DNA of 34,629 bases from positions 1-34,629 of the forward strand of contig JABWBO010000036.1 in NCBI GenBank assembly GCA_013360465.1, written 5' to 3'. This DNA comes from Anaerolineae bacterium (GTDB taxonomy: Bacteria > Chloroflexota > Anaerolineae > Aggregatilineales > Phototrophicaceae). Of the stretch, positions 23,707-32,530 are shown piece after piece. Below the pieces are notes generated by a model. That model saw only the letters and a program-made list of their open reading frames with translations. It was not told where the DNA came from and ran no database searches. The position numbers and the translations under genes are program-made. Numbering within the stretch: the first letter of the stretch is position 1; the number at the start of each line of letters is the position of its first letter.

Positions 23707-24993
23707 TCAGTCTGCCGACGCCGGGACTGCCGTCACACGCCGGCGTTCCAGGGTGATGACCAGGAGATACCACAGCCCCAGCGCCCCCGTTCCCAGCGCA
23801 CAAGCCAGGAGCGCCACCGTCCTGATGCTCTCATCCCCGAACAGATCGACCAGCGCGCCGTTGACCACCGCGCCAATGACAGTCGCCAGGTAGAAGAGTC
23901 CCCAGTCGAGCGAAGAGACCCGCCCCAGGAAAGCATCGTCCGTCGTCTTTTGAATCATCACGGCGCTGTATGTCCAGTTCGTAGACCCGCCCATCGCTCG
24001 GATGAACATGCCAACGCAGACGGCGATCAGCGATTCAGAGGCGCTCAGGGTCAGGTAGCCCAGGGTGATCCAGACGAAGCCGATCAGCACCAACCAGCGC
24101 ATCCGGCGCACATGTCCGTTATTGAAGCGGTTAAGCAGCAGCGGACCGACCACTGCGCCGACGCCAAAGGCGCTGTGCAGGATGCCCAGCGACAGTGTGC
24201 CTCCTTCACCCAGGACGAAGATGCGCGTGGCGAAGATGGCGATGAAGGTATCGACGCTGGCGAGGTTGCCCAGGAATTTGATCAGCAGAGCGCTCGTCGT
24301 CTCGGGGCGGCGGCGCAGATAGCGCAGACCGTCGCGGAAGGTCACACGATGCGCGCCGCCTGAAGAAGCGCTGTCGCCCGACTGCTGCGGCGCAGGCGTC
24401 CGCCGATAGGACCGGATGCCCGCCGTCAGCACACCAGCGAGGACGAACGTCAGCGAATCGATCACCAGGGCGGCGTTCGTGCCCAGCAGCGCCGCCGACG
24501 CGCCGCCCGCCACCGCGCCCGCCGCCAGCATCACCGACCAGGTGATATTGTTCAGCGTATTCGCCTTCAGCAGATCCTCCCGTTTCACCAGCGCCGGCAG
24601 AAGCGCCTGCACGCCCGGCTCGAAGATCGCCGACAGGGTGAACTGGAGGATGGAGAGGAGGTAAATGAGCGGCAGCCATTCGCGCCCGGTAGTCGCCAGC
24701 AGAAACCCCAGGACGACGATGGCGCGCAGAAAATTGCACCATACGACGATGCGCTTCCGGTCGAAGCGGTCGATCAGCACCCCGGCGGCGGGGCTGATCA
24801 GCATCGGCGGGATGAAGCGTGCGAGCAGCAGTCCGCTGACCGCCAAGCCGGAGTTCTCTGGACTGTAGGCGATGACCAGCGCCATGAGCGCGATGGTGTT
24901 GAACCAATCTCCGGTCAGGCTGATCACCTGCGCCAGCCATAAACGGGCAAAATCCGGGTTGTCACGCAACAGGGCGGCGTAGCGACGCATCAT
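23707..24993 (-). CDS. MFS transporter, drug-exporter-like (DHA3/MFS_3 type)
   Basis: The 428-aa protein has about twelve hydrophobic helices and the MFS_3 pattern: FARLWLAQVISLTGDWFNTI at the start, the loop motif AGVLIDRFDRKRIV between helices 2 and 3, and QALLPALVKREDLLKAN after helix 4. Relatives export macrolides, enterobactin or other small molecules; the substrate here is unknown. The ATG at 24993 follows a TTG and precedes another ATG at 24990; only a weak GGA precedes. A consensus extended -10 lies upstream. It ends close to the MITE-like element. Confidence 0.88.
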   Translation of the reverse strand: MMRRYAALLRDNPDFARLWLAQVISLTGDWFNTIALMALVIAYSPENSGLAVSGLLLARFIPPMLISPAAGVLIDRFDRKRIVVWCNFLRAIVVLGFLLATTGREWLPLIYLLSILQFTLSAIFEPGVQALLPALVKREDLLKANTLNNITWSVMLAAGAVAGGASAALLGTNAALVIDSLTFVLAGVLTAGIRSYRRTPAPQQSGDSASSGGAHRVTFRDGLRYLRRRPETTSALLIKFLGNLASVDTFIAIFATRIFVLGEGGTLSLGILHSAFGVGAVVGPLLLNRFNNGHVRRMRWLVLIGFVWITLGYLTLSASESLIAVCVGMFIRAMGGSTNWTYSAVMIQKTTDDAFLGRVSSLDWGLFYLATVIGAVVNGALVDLFGDESIRTVALLACALGTGALGLWYLLVITLERRRVTAVPASAD

Positions 24994-25025
24994 CAATCGT
25001 CCAAATGGGTAAAGTCAGCGCAGCG

Positions 25026-25034
25026 ATTATAGCA
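25026..25034 (-). promoter_or_regulatory. Consensus extended -10 promoter of the MFS gene
   Basis: TGCTATAAT on the minus strand is a perfect extended -10 (TG, one base, TATAAT), 32 nt before the start codon. No -35 match is present, as is usual for this promoter class. The rest of the gap (25035-25243) shows no gene I would accept. Confidence 0.6.
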
Positions 25035-25243
25035 GGCGCAGCGCCGCCGGCGTTTGGACTTTCGTACAGGAAGGGGTTCAGATGGCAAGGGGCAAAAAAG
25101 CAGTGAGACGCCGCTTTCGCCGCGCCCCACCGCTGATGAACGCTGATCAAACGCCGAGCGGCACACAGCTTGGCTGCCCTGCCCGCCTGCGCCAACGCCG
25201 ACGGGCCGAGCGACGGCACGAACGTCGGCGCGCCGCGAAGTGG

Positions 25244-26392
25244 CTAGACCACGTCGTCATTCTTCGGCTTCTCTGGAGATGCCTGATCCGCGTCGTCACG
25301 GTTGACACGGATCTCCACGCGATGCTTGCCGTGCGGCGGCGAGGGCGGCATCGGCGGGCGCGGCGGACGCGGCATACCCGAACTCCGCCCAATCAGCACG
25401 CCCATCGTGCTGAAGTCCTTCGGCAGCTTGGCATCGGTCAGGTTGGCATCGCGCATATCCGCCCCATCCAGGCGGGTGTCGGTCAGGTCGGCGCGCTCCA
25501 GGTTGGCGTCGCGCAGCACCGCGCCATCCAACCGTGCGCCGCGCAGGTCTGCCCCTTCTAGGATAGCGTCACGCAGGTTCGCCCCTTCCAGGCGAGAACC
25601 GCGCAGGTTGGCGTCGCTGAGCAGTGCGCCGCGCAGATTCGCGCCGGTGGCGTTCGCCCCTTCCAGCGTCACGCCTTCCATGAGAACATCACGCAGGTTC
25701 GCCCCGCTCAGGTTCGCCCCGCTCAGGTTGGCATGGGCAAACGATGCGCCGCGGGCGTTCGCCCCAGTCAAATTCGCCCCTTCGAGGTCGGCATTCGACA
25801 GGTTGGAGTCGTTCAGGCTCGCGCCGCTCAGATTCGCACCCCGCATGTTGGCTTTAACGAAGCTGGAGCCGCGCAGGTTTTGCCCGCTGAAGTTGGCGCG
25901 TTCCAGTTCCGCCCCCTCCATGCTGACCGACCCCGCCTTCTTTGAGGAGTCCACATCGAAGTCGAAATCGACATCGACGTTGGTCAGCGCACGGCGCAGC
26001 GTCGTCTTGGTCATATTGATGATCTGCTCGGAAAGGTCCCGCCCCAAACTACGCAGATTCTCGAAGTCGGGCTGCGCGCCGGCGCTTTCGGCGCGCTGCT
26101 CGCGGATCAGCCCTTCGACGTAGAGGAGCAGCTGGCTGGAAGCCAGCTGGACCTGCCCCAGCATGTGGTTCTCCGGGATGTTGGCGTCCATCTCCAACGC
26201 CAGCGTTTCGGTGACGGTGAAGTCGTCCGGGAACAGCTCGGCGAGCTGCCGCTGGATGCCGTTGTACTGTTTGACCGCCATCCGCCCGATGCCGGCGGAC
26301 AGCCCTTCCTGTAAGGAACGTTCTACCGACCGGTGCAGGGCGCGCGCCGCCAGGAGAATCTGCTGCAGCCGCTGCATTTTTGCCTGTTCCAT
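25244..26392 (-). CDS. Pentapeptide-repeat protein coupled to an ECF sigma factor
   Basis: The 382-aa protein has three parts. Residues 1-150 are mainly helical with conserved-looking LAELFPDDF (50-58). Residues 158-323 hold about 33 uninterrupted pentapeptides of the A(N/D)LxG type (for example ANLSGANLSG), which fold as a right-handed quadrilateral beta-helix. The tail is Pro-rich (PRPPRPPMPPSPP), then charged. No membrane segment or signal peptide is seen. Its ATG shares one base with the stop of the sigma gene (TAATG), and GGAG lies 8 nt upstream, so the two are translated together. The position after an ECF gene is where an anti-sigma factor usually stands; that role is only inferred. 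Confidence 0.85.
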   Translation of the reverse strand: MEQAKMQRLQQILLAARALHRSVERSLQEGLSAGIGRMAVKQYNGIQRQLAELFPDDFTVTETLALEMDANIPENHMLGQVQLASSQLLLYVEGLIREQRAESAGAQPDFENLRSLGRDLSEQIINMTKTTLRRALTNVDVDFDFDVDSSKKAGSVSMEGAELERANFSGQNLRGSSFVKANMRGANLSGASLNDSNLSNADLEGANLTGANARGASFAHANLSGANLSGANLRDVLMEGVTLEGANATGANLRGALLSDANLRGSRLEGANLRDAILEGADLRGARLDGAVLRDANLERADLTDTRLDGADMRDANLTDAKLPKDFSTMGVLIGRSSGMPRPPRPPMPPSPPHGKHRVEIRVNRDDADQASPEKPKNDDVV

Positions 26393-27096
26393 TATGCTAT
26401 CTCCTTCTCTTGTAGGCTCTGTCCTGCCCGGTGTTCTGGCGTCGGGGGGACCGCCTCTTCACTATCTTCGTCAAACGTATCGTCGTCTTCGTCGAGCGCC
26501 TCGCGGATTGCGGCGAGAGTCTGCCGGCGCAGACGCCCACGTAGGGTGCGCTTGGCGTGAAACAGGCGCGATTTCACCGTGCCGATGCTCACCCCCATCA
26601 CTTCAGCGATCTCCTGATAGGTCAGCTCCGACTCAGCGAAGAGCATGAGCGTCTGCTGCTGATTCTCCGGCAGGGTGTCGATCATCTCGCGCACTTCCAG
26701 CCCCAGCAGCAGCCAGTGCGCCGCCTCTTCCGGCGGGGTCGCTCGCGAGTCCGGCAGGTCGAAGCTGATGCGCACGCCGCCGGCGTCTTCATCCTGGTCC
26801 AGCGAAAGCGCCCCGCGCCGCCCATCGCGCCGCAGACTGTCGTAGCAGCGGTTGCGGACGATGCGGTAGACATAAGCGCGCACATGCTCCGGCGGATCGA
26901 TATGCGACAGGTTCAGGTACAGCGTCAGCAGCGCCTCTTGAGTGATGTCCTCCGCTTCCAGCGAATCGCCGACCAGCCGGTAGGCGAAACGCCGCAGACC
27001 GGGCAGCAGGCGCGCATGGAGCGCTTCAAAGGCGTCAGAATCGCCATCTTGCGCTAGAATTACCAGCTGCGCGTCGGTCTCGCTCACTCGCTGCAT
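26392..27096 (-). CDS. ECF-type RNA polymerase sigma factor
   Basis: The 234-aa protein has sigma region 2 (about 24-92: DAFEALHARLLPGLRRFAYR, then LEAEDITQEALLTLYLNL) and region 4 (about 132-186: LPENQQQTLMLF, then LTYQEIAEVMGVSIGTVKSR), with no region 3, as in ECF factors. It directs RNA polymerase to a small regulon. An acidic tail (about 200-234, DEDDDTFDEDSEE) goes beyond the usual length and may contact a regulator. The downstream gene encodes a pentapeptide-repeat protein and not a recognisable anti-sigma factor. The ATG at 27096 has only a weak ribosome site. Confidence 0.92.
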   Translation of the reverse strand: MQRVSETDAQLVILAQDGDSDAFEALHARLLPGLRRFAYRLVGDSLEAEDITQEALLTLYLNLSHIDPPEHVRAYVYRIVRNRCYDSLRRDGRRGALSLDQDEDAGGVRISFDLPDSRATPPEEAAHWLLLGLEVREMIDTLPENQQQTLMLFAESELTYQEIAEVMGVSIGTVKSRLFHAKRTLRGRLRRQTLAAIREALDEDDDTFDEDSEEAVPPTPEHRAGQSLQEKEIA

Positions 27097-27118
27097 CCTC
27101 GCTGCCTACATTTTCCTA

Positions 27119-27145
27119 TACGACTCCCGCGCTTCAGATTGTTCA
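27119..27145 (-). promoter_or_regulatory. Possible ECF-type autoregulatory promoter of the sigma gene
   Basis: On the minus strand TGAACA (27145-27140) and CGTA (27122-27119) are 17 nt apart, resembling ECF promoters of the TGAAAC-N16-CGTA class known from SigW and SigM. ECF factors often drive their own gene. The match is short and could be chance. Confidence 0.35.
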
Positions 27146-27161
27146 AAACTCGTGATAGAAT
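27133..27161 (+). promoter_or_regulatory. Promoter of the DNA-processing cassette
   Basis: TTCAGA (27133-27138; 4 of 6) and TAGAAT (27156-27161; 5 of 6) are 17 nt apart, and a TG at 27153-27154 makes the -10 extended. Transcription would begin near 27168, within a few nt of the ATG at 27170, giving a leaderless or nearly leaderless mRNA. It overlaps the divergent sigma-gene promoter region. Confidence 0.5.
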
Positions 27162-27169
27162 ATTTGTTC

Positions 27170-29422
27170 ATGATCAAACCGGAACAGCTTACACCCCTTC
27201 AGAGTCAGGCGGCGTCACTGCCGGCGACCGGGCGATTCTTCCTGGAAGGTCCCGCCGGCACGGGCAAGACGACCGCTGCCGTCGCGCGTCTGCTGCGCCT
27301 GCTGAACGAAGGCGCGCCTGCCGACTCGATCCTGATCGTCGCGCCGCAGCCGACGCTGGCGCTGCCCTACATCGAGGCGCTGCGCCGCGCCGATCTGCCG
27401 CCGGGCGGTCAGGCGCGCATCACCACCCTCAGCGGCATCGCCCGCGAAATGATCGCCCTCTTCTGGGGACAGGTCGCCCCGTCCGCCGGGTTTGCCTCGG
27501 CAGCCGCGCCGCCGACCTTCCTCAGCCTGGAGACGGCGCAGTACGTCATGGCGCAGATCGTCGATCCGCTCGTCGAAGATCAGGGCTACTTCGAGACGGT
27601 GACGCTGCCGCGCGGCAGGCTGTACAGCCAGCTCATCGACAACCTCAACAAGGCGGCGGTCGTCGGCTTTCCGCATACCGAGGTGGCGGAGCGCCTGAAA
27701 CCCGCCTGGGCGGGCGACCCGGCGTCGCTGCGCATGTACGACGAAGTGCAGGACGCGATCAACCGCTTCCGGGCGTACTGCCTGAACCACAACCTGCTCG
27801 ACTTCTCGCTGCTCATCGAGACCTTCATGCGTCATGGGCTGCCGGTCTGCTCCGAAATGCTGTTCCGCCGCGCGTCGCATCTCATCCTGGAAAACGTCGA
27901 GGAGGACACCCCTGCCGCGCACCAGGTCTTCCGCTCCTGGCTGGCGCGCTGCGAGTCCGCCCTGGTCCTGTTCGACTCCGATGCCGGCTATCGGCGCTTC
28001 CTGGGCGCGGACGAGGATTCGGCTTCGGGTCTGCGCGCCTTCTGCGACCAAACGCTCGACTTCAGCGACTCGCTGGTCGCTTCGCCGAGCGTGCAGGCGC
28101 TCACCTCTGAACTGGCGCGCATCATGGGGCAGTACGCCGAACACGTCCAGGGCGACCCGGCAGCCGCTTTCGATTATGACCTCGCCCGTTTCGCCCCGGA
28201 AAGCCTGGACTGGGCTGCCAAGGGCGCTGCCGAACTGATCCGTCAGGGCGCGCCGCCCGGCGAGATCGTCATCGTCGCCCCGTTCATGAGCGATGCGCTG
28301 CGCTTCTCGCTGATCGAGCGCCTGCGCGAGCGCGGGGTCACGGCGCGGTCGCACCGTCCCTCCAGGGCGCTGCGCGACGAGCCGGTCGTCCGGGCGATGC
28401 TGGCGCTGGCGCGGCTGGCGAACCCCGCCTGGGGCTTGCCTCCCGACGCCCGCGACCTCGCCTATGCCCTGATGGCGTCGCTGAGCGCCGGCGAAACCGG
28501 GGCGCTCGATCTGGCGCGAGCGCATCTGCTGGCGTTCTCGGCATATCCGAAGAGCGATCATCCCGCGCGGCTCGCCCCATTTGAGTCGCTGCCGCCGGAA
28601 ATCCAGGAGCGCATCACCTACACCATCGGCGAGAAGTACGACCGGCTGCGCGAATGGCTGGAAGCGCACATCCGCGCCACCGCCGCCCCGCCCACCGAAG
28701 ACAAGCCCAAACGCGGGCGGCGTAAGACCGTCGAAACTACGGCGCGCCTTGACCCGGCGCTGGATCACTTCTTCAGCCGCTTGTTCGGCGAGGTCCTCTC
28801 GGCGCGCGGCTTCGGGCTGCACAAAGACCTGATCGCCGCCGATGCCGTCGCTGCCCTGGTCGAATCGGCGCGCGGCTTCCGGGCGGCGATGGAACGAATC
28901 GCCGCCTTCGATAGTCCAGCGGCGATGGACGACTCGGTCATCGCGCGCGAGTACGTGCGCATGGTCGAAGCGGGGGTGATCGCCAATCAGTACATCGGCG
29001 CGTGGCAGCGCCCGGACGCCGACGCCGTGCTGGTCGCGCCCGCCTACACCTTCTTGATGAACAACCGCCCGGCGGCGCATCAGTTCTGGCTCGATGCCGG
29101 CGGACGCGGCTGGTCGGAGCGCATCTACCAGCCGCTCACCCACCCGGTGGTCCTCAGCCGCACCTGGGCTGCCGGGGATGTCTGGGACGGTGACAGCGAA
29201 GACGCCTACCGCCGCGAGACGCTCTTCCGGTTGGTCGTCGGGCTGCTGCGCCGCTGTCGCACGGCAGTCCACCTGGGGATCGCCGAGCTGAGCGAGACCG
29301 GCGGCATGGATCAAGGACTGCTGATCGAGGTCTTCAACCGCCTGCTGCGCCGCCTGAACGTGCCAGGTGACGGGACGGCGGGGAGCAGCAATCAACATGA
29401 AGGGCGAGCCGATGGCATTTGA
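27170..29422 (+). CDS. AddB-like P-loop helicase-related protein, motif II degenerate
   Basis: The 750-aa protein has Walker A GPAGTGKTT (27-35) and an IVAPQPTLALPYIEALR segment typical of the UvrD/AddB class. Where motif II should read DExQDT it reads LENVEEDTP (240-248), so the catalytic Asp-Glu pair is altered. Later FDSDAGYRRFLGAD and IVIVAPFMSDALRFSL resemble motifs III and IV, and no PD-(D/E)XK nuclease or Fe-S cysteines follow. It may therefore act as a structural or DNA-recognition partner, as AddB or RecC do, for the helicase encoded next. No ribosome site precedes the ATG; a GTG at 27152 is the alternative. It overlaps the next gene by 11 nt. Confidence 0.75.
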   Translation: MIKPEQLTPLQSQAASLPATGRFFLEGPAGTGKTTAAVARLLRLLNEGAPADSILIVAPQPTLALPYIEALRRADLPPGGQARITTLSGIAREMIALFWGQVAPSAGFASAAAPPTFLSLETAQYVMAQIVDPLVEDQGYFETVTLPRGRLYSQLIDNLNKAAVVGFPHTEVAERLKPAWAGDPASLRMYDEVQDAINRFRAYCLNHNLLDFSLLIETFMRHGLPVCSEMLFRRASHLILENVEEDTPAAHQVFRSWLARCESALVLFDSDAGYRRFLGADEDSASGLRAFCDQTLDFSDSLVASPSVQALTSELARIMGQYAEHVQGDPAAAFDYDLARFAPESLDWAAKGAAELIRQGAPPGEIVIVAPFMSDALRFSLIERLRERGVTARSHRPSRALRDEPVVRAMLALARLANPAWGLPPDARDLAYALMASLSAGETGALDLARAHLLAFSAYPKSDHPARLAPFESLPPEIQERITYTIGEKYDRLREWLEAHIRATAAPPTEDKPKRGRRKTVETTARLDPALDHFFSRLFGEVLSARGFGLHKDLIAADAVAALVESARGFRAAMERIAAFDSPAAMDDSVIAREYVRMVEAGVIANQYIGAWQRPDADAVLVAPAYTFLMNNRPAAHQFWLDAGGRGWSERIYQPLTHPVVLSRTWAAGDVWDGDSEDAYRRETLFRLVVGLLRRCRTAVHLGIAELSETGGMDQGLLIEVFNRLLRRLNVPGDGTAGSSNQHEGRADGI

Positions 29423-31685
29423 ACCACGCGCCGCACAGCGGGAGATTCTGAGCTACACCGGCGGCAAACTGGGAGTCGCCGCCGTGCCGGGCAGCGGCAA
29501 GACGCGCACCCTTTCCGCACTCGCCGCCCAACTGGTCGCCGAACGCCTTCACGACGGCGAGGAGGTGCTGATCGTCACGCTAGTCAACGCCGCCGTCGAG
29601 AACTTCACGACGCAGATTCGGGGCTTCCTCAAGGACCGGGGACTGCTGATGAACGTCGGCTATCGCGTGCGCACCCTGCACAGCATGTGCGCCGACATCG
29701 TGCGCGACAATCCGGGTCTGGTGGCGCTGAGCGACGGCTTCGCCATCCTCGACGAACGCGAAGCCGCCGACATCCTGAGCGACGCCGTGACCGCCTACCT
29801 GCGAGCAGAGCCGAACGCCGCCGATCACCTGCTCGCCGCCGATCTCGACGACGGACGGCGCGCGGCGCTGGTCCGCGACGACCTGCCCGGCTTGCTCACC
29901 GACATCGCCAGCGCTTTCATCCAGCGCGCCAAGGACCTCGCCCTGCTGCCGGAACAGGTCCTGGAGAATCTGCAACGTTTCGACCAGCCGCTCCCTCTGG
30001 CGGCGATGTGCGCCGCCATCTACGCCAGCTACCAGCGCGGTCTGAACTATCGCGGGGCGGTCGATTTTCAAGATTTGATCCGGCTGGCGCTGCAAGCGCT
30101 GGAACGGGACGAGGCGCTGCTGCGCCGCCTGCGCGCCCGCTGGCGCTTCATCCTGGAGGACGAGGCGCAGGACAGCAGTCGATTGCAGGAGCGCATCCTG
30201 CGGCTGCTGTGCGGCGAAGACGGCAGCTGGGTGCGCGTCGGCGACCCGAATCAGGCGATTTACGAGACCTTCACGACGGCAGACCCCGAGCTGCTGTGGC
30301 GCTTCCTCGACGAGGTGGGCGTCCGCGCCGTCGATCTGCCGGACAGCGGGCGATCCGCCGAGCCGATCATCGCCCTCGCCAACCACCTGATCGACTGGAC
30401 GGCGTCGGGACATCCCAACGCCGCCATCCGCCAGCGCCGGCCGCTGCGCCCACCGCACATCCAGCCAACCCCGCCCGGCGATCCTCAGCCTAACCCGCCC
30501 GCCGATGAGGCGCGCATTGTCTTCGTCGGCACGACCTTCACCCCCGCTCAGGAGGTCGAGTACGTCGCCGAGTCGTTGGCGCGCTGGCTGCCCGATCACG
30601 AGGATGAGACCTGCGCGGTGCTGGTTCCCCGCAATCAGCGGGGCTACCAGCTCATTGACTTCATCAACAAGAACCACCTGAACATACCGACCGTCGAGGT
30701 GCTGCAAAGCTCGACCAGCACCCGTCAGGCGGCGGGGGTGCTGGGCAATGTCCTCAACTATCTGGCGAAGCCGGATACCGCCGGCTGGCTGTCGATGGTC
30801 TACCGCGTCTGGCAGCGCGACACCCGTGACGACCCGGATCGCAACGCGCGCACGCTGGAGATCGCGCGCATCCTGAGCCAGATCGCCCACGTCGAAGACT
30901 TCCTCGCGCCGGCTCCGGGCGGTCGGGACTGGCTGCGCGAAGATTCCGACGCCGCCGCGCTGTTCGAGACCGATCCGCCCGCCGCCGATGAACTGCGCGC
31001 CTTTCGCGATCTGGTGCGGCGCTGGCAGAACGCCGCCGTCCTGCCCATCGATCAGCTCCTGCTGGTGCTGGCGGGCGATCTGTTCCGCGCCCAAGCCGAT
31101 CTGGCGCTGGCGCACAGCCTTGCCGTCGTGCTGCGGGGCTATGCCAGCCGTCAGGCGGACTGGCGTCTGCCGCAGTTCACCGAGGAACTGGCGTCCATCG
31201 CCCGCAACCAGCGGCGATTCCTGGGCATGGACGACGCCGCCCGCGCCTTCAACCCCGACGAGCATCGCGGCAGGGTCGCCGTCACCACCATGCACAGCGC
31301 CAAGGGTCTGGAATGGGACCGCGTCTATCTGCTGTCGGTCAACAGCTACGACTTTCCATCGGGGATGCCGGGCGAGAACTATTACGACGAGAAATACTTC
31401 GCCCGCGACGGGCTGAATCTGCGCGCCGAGGCGCTGGCGCAGCTTCAGGCGAGCGCCGACCCTTTCACCTTCGATTACGTCGAAGGCGCGGCGACCGGAC
31501 GCGCCCGCCAGGAATTGATCGGCGAGCGTCTGCGCCTGCTCTATGTCTCGGTCACGCGCGCCCGCCGCGAGCTGATCGTCACCTTCAACAGCGGGCGCGG
31601 GCGCTCCTCGCAGGCGGCGGAAGGTTTCATCGAACTGCGCCGCTATGCCCAGGCGGAGCTTGACGTGACCATGGAGGATGTCTGA
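29412..31685 (+). CDS. UvrD/Rep-family SF1A DNA helicase (AddA-like)
   Basis: The 757-aa protein has a full set of UvrD motifs: Walker A VPGSGKT (25-31), motif Ia in VTLVNAAVENF, LHSMCADI, motif II ILEDEAQDSS, motif III VGDPNQAIYETF, motif V TTMHSAKGLEWDRVY and motif VI RLRLLYVSVTRAR. It should translocate 3' to 5' and unwind DNA. Unlike AddA or RecB it lacks a fused nuclease domain; the nuclease is the next gene. The ATG at 29412 is chosen for its AAGG-type site 7 nt upstream; an ATG at 29397 is also possible. It overlaps the preceding gene by 11 nt and the next by 1 nt. Confidence 0.9.
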   Translation: MAFEPRAAQREILSYTGGKLGVAAVPGSGKTRTLSALAAQLVAERLHDGEEVLIVTLVNAAVENFTTQIRGFLKDRGLLMNVGYRVRTLHSMCADIVRDNPGLVALSDGFAILDEREAADILSDAVTAYLRAEPNAADHLLAADLDDGRRAALVRDDLPGLLTDIASAFIQRAKDLALLPEQVLENLQRFDQPLPLAAMCAAIYASYQRGLNYRGAVDFQDLIRLALQALERDEALLRRLRARWRFILEDEAQDSSRLQERILRLLCGEDGSWVRVGDPNQAIYETFTTADPELLWRFLDEVGVRAVDLPDSGRSAEPIIALANHLIDWTASGHPNAAIRQRRPLRPPHIQPTPPGDPQPNPPADEARIVFVGTTFTPAQEVEYVAESLARWLPDHEDETCAVLVPRNQRGYQLIDFINKNHLNIPTVEVLQSSTSTRQAAGVLGNVLNYLAKPDTAGWLSMVYRVWQRDTRDDPDRNARTLEIARILSQIAHVEDFLAPAPGGRDWLREDSDAAALFETDPPAADELRAFRDLVRRWQNAAVLPIDQLLLVLAGDLFRAQADLALAHSLAVVLRGYASRQADWRLPQFTEELASIARNQRRFLGMDDAARAFNPDEHRGRVAVTTMHSAKGLEWDRVYLLSVNSYDFPSGMPGENYYDEKYFARDGLNLRAEALAQLQASADPFTFDYVEGAATGRARQELIGERLRLLYVSVTRARRELIVTFNSGRGRSSQAAEGFIELRRYAQAELDVTMEDV

Positions 31686-32527
31686 TGCCCCTCATCCTGC
31701 CCGACGACTTCCAGTTCAGCCAGTCCGCGCTGCAGGATTATGCCGACTGTCACCGCCGCTTTTTTCTGCGCTGGGTGACGCGCCGCCGCTACCCCGCCCC
31801 GGAATCCGAGCCGATGCGCGCCTTCGAAGCCCGGATGGAACTGGGCGAGCGCTTTCACCAGATCATCGAGGCGCATCTGGCGGGCGTGCCGGCGGAGGCG
31901 CTGCGCGCGGCGCTCGACGGCGACGAGACGCTGGCGGGCTGGTTCGAGCGCTGCCTGAAGACGGCGCTGACCGACCTGCCGCAGCAGCAGCGCGCCGAGA
32001 TCACCCTGTCGATGCCGCTGGCGGACCGGCGTCTGGTCGCCAAGTTCGACCTGCTGGCGATTCAGCCCGGCGCGCGGGCGATGATCCTGGACTGGAAGAC
32101 CGCGCCGCGCATCTCCAACCGCAATGAACTCGCCGGACGCTGGCAAACCCTCCTCTATCCCTACGTGCTGGCGAAAGCGGGTGACTACCTCAACGGCGGA
32201 CAGCCCTTCGCGCCCGAACAGATCAACCTGGTCTACTGGTTCGCCGAAGCGCCGGATCAGCCGGTGATCTTCGCCTACGATGCCGCCGCCCATGCCCGCG
32301 CCGAGTCGCGCCTGAACGATCTGGTGACGGAGCTGCTCGCCCGCCCGAACGAGGAAGCGGCATTCTCGCTGACCTCTGATTTGACGCGCTGCCGCTTCTG
32401 CGCCTACCGCTCCTACTGCGAGCGCGGGACGCAGGCGGGGGATGTGCTGGGCACTGAGGTCGAAGGCGTGAAGGAACCGCCGGCGCTCGCGCTCGACCTG
32501 GAACAGGTCGCGGAGATCGCCTTCTAG
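31685..32527 (+). CDS. Stand-alone Fe-S PD-(D/E)XK nuclease (RecB/Cas4-like)
   Basis: The 280-aa protein carries a RecB-type nuclease core: ELGERFHQIIE (H58), KFDLLAIQPG (D122), ILDWKTA (D136, K138) and the RWQTLLYPYVL helix (Q154). C22 in DYADCHRRFFLRW near the N-terminus and C236, C239 and C245 in RCRFCAYRSYC form the split four-cysteine pattern that holds a 4Fe-4S cluster in AddB and Cas4. No cas gene or CRISPR array is present, so a role with the adjacent helicases is more likely. The start shares one base with the helicase stop (TGATG). Confidence 0.88.
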   Translation: MPLILPDDFQFSQSALQDYADCHRRFFLRWVTRRRYPAPESEPMRAFEARMELGERFHQIIEAHLAGVPAEALRAALDGDETLAGWFERCLKTALTDLPQQQRAEITLSMPLADRRLVAKFDLLAIQPGARAMILDWKTAPRISNRNELAGRWQTLLYPYVLAKAGDYLNGGQPFAPEQINLVYWFAEAPDQPVIFAYDAAAHARAESRLNDLVTELLARPNEEAAFSLTSDLTRCRFCAYRSYCERGTQAGDVLGTEVEGVKEPPALALDLEQVAEIAF

Positions 32528-32530
32528 ATC

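Noticed and set aside
23582-23893. A plus-strand frame starting in the MITE-like element
   Set aside because: It begins in a palindrome and continues antisense to the MFS gene; no ribosome site.
25082-25561. A very basic plus-strand frame preceded by a GGAAGGGG ribosome-like site
   Set aside because: From 25244 on it runs antisense through the pentapeptide repeats and its sequence is a periodic shadow of them; no family resemblance.
25302-26123. Long plus-strand frames with a repetitive Arg/Ala/Pro pattern
   Set aside because: They are the antisense of the pentapeptide repeats, which gives the false periodicity.
31685-32527. Cas4 as part of a CRISPR system
   Set aside because: The Fe-S nuclease pattern fits Cas4, but there is no repeat-spacer array and no other cas gene; linkage to helicases favours an AddB-type nuclease.
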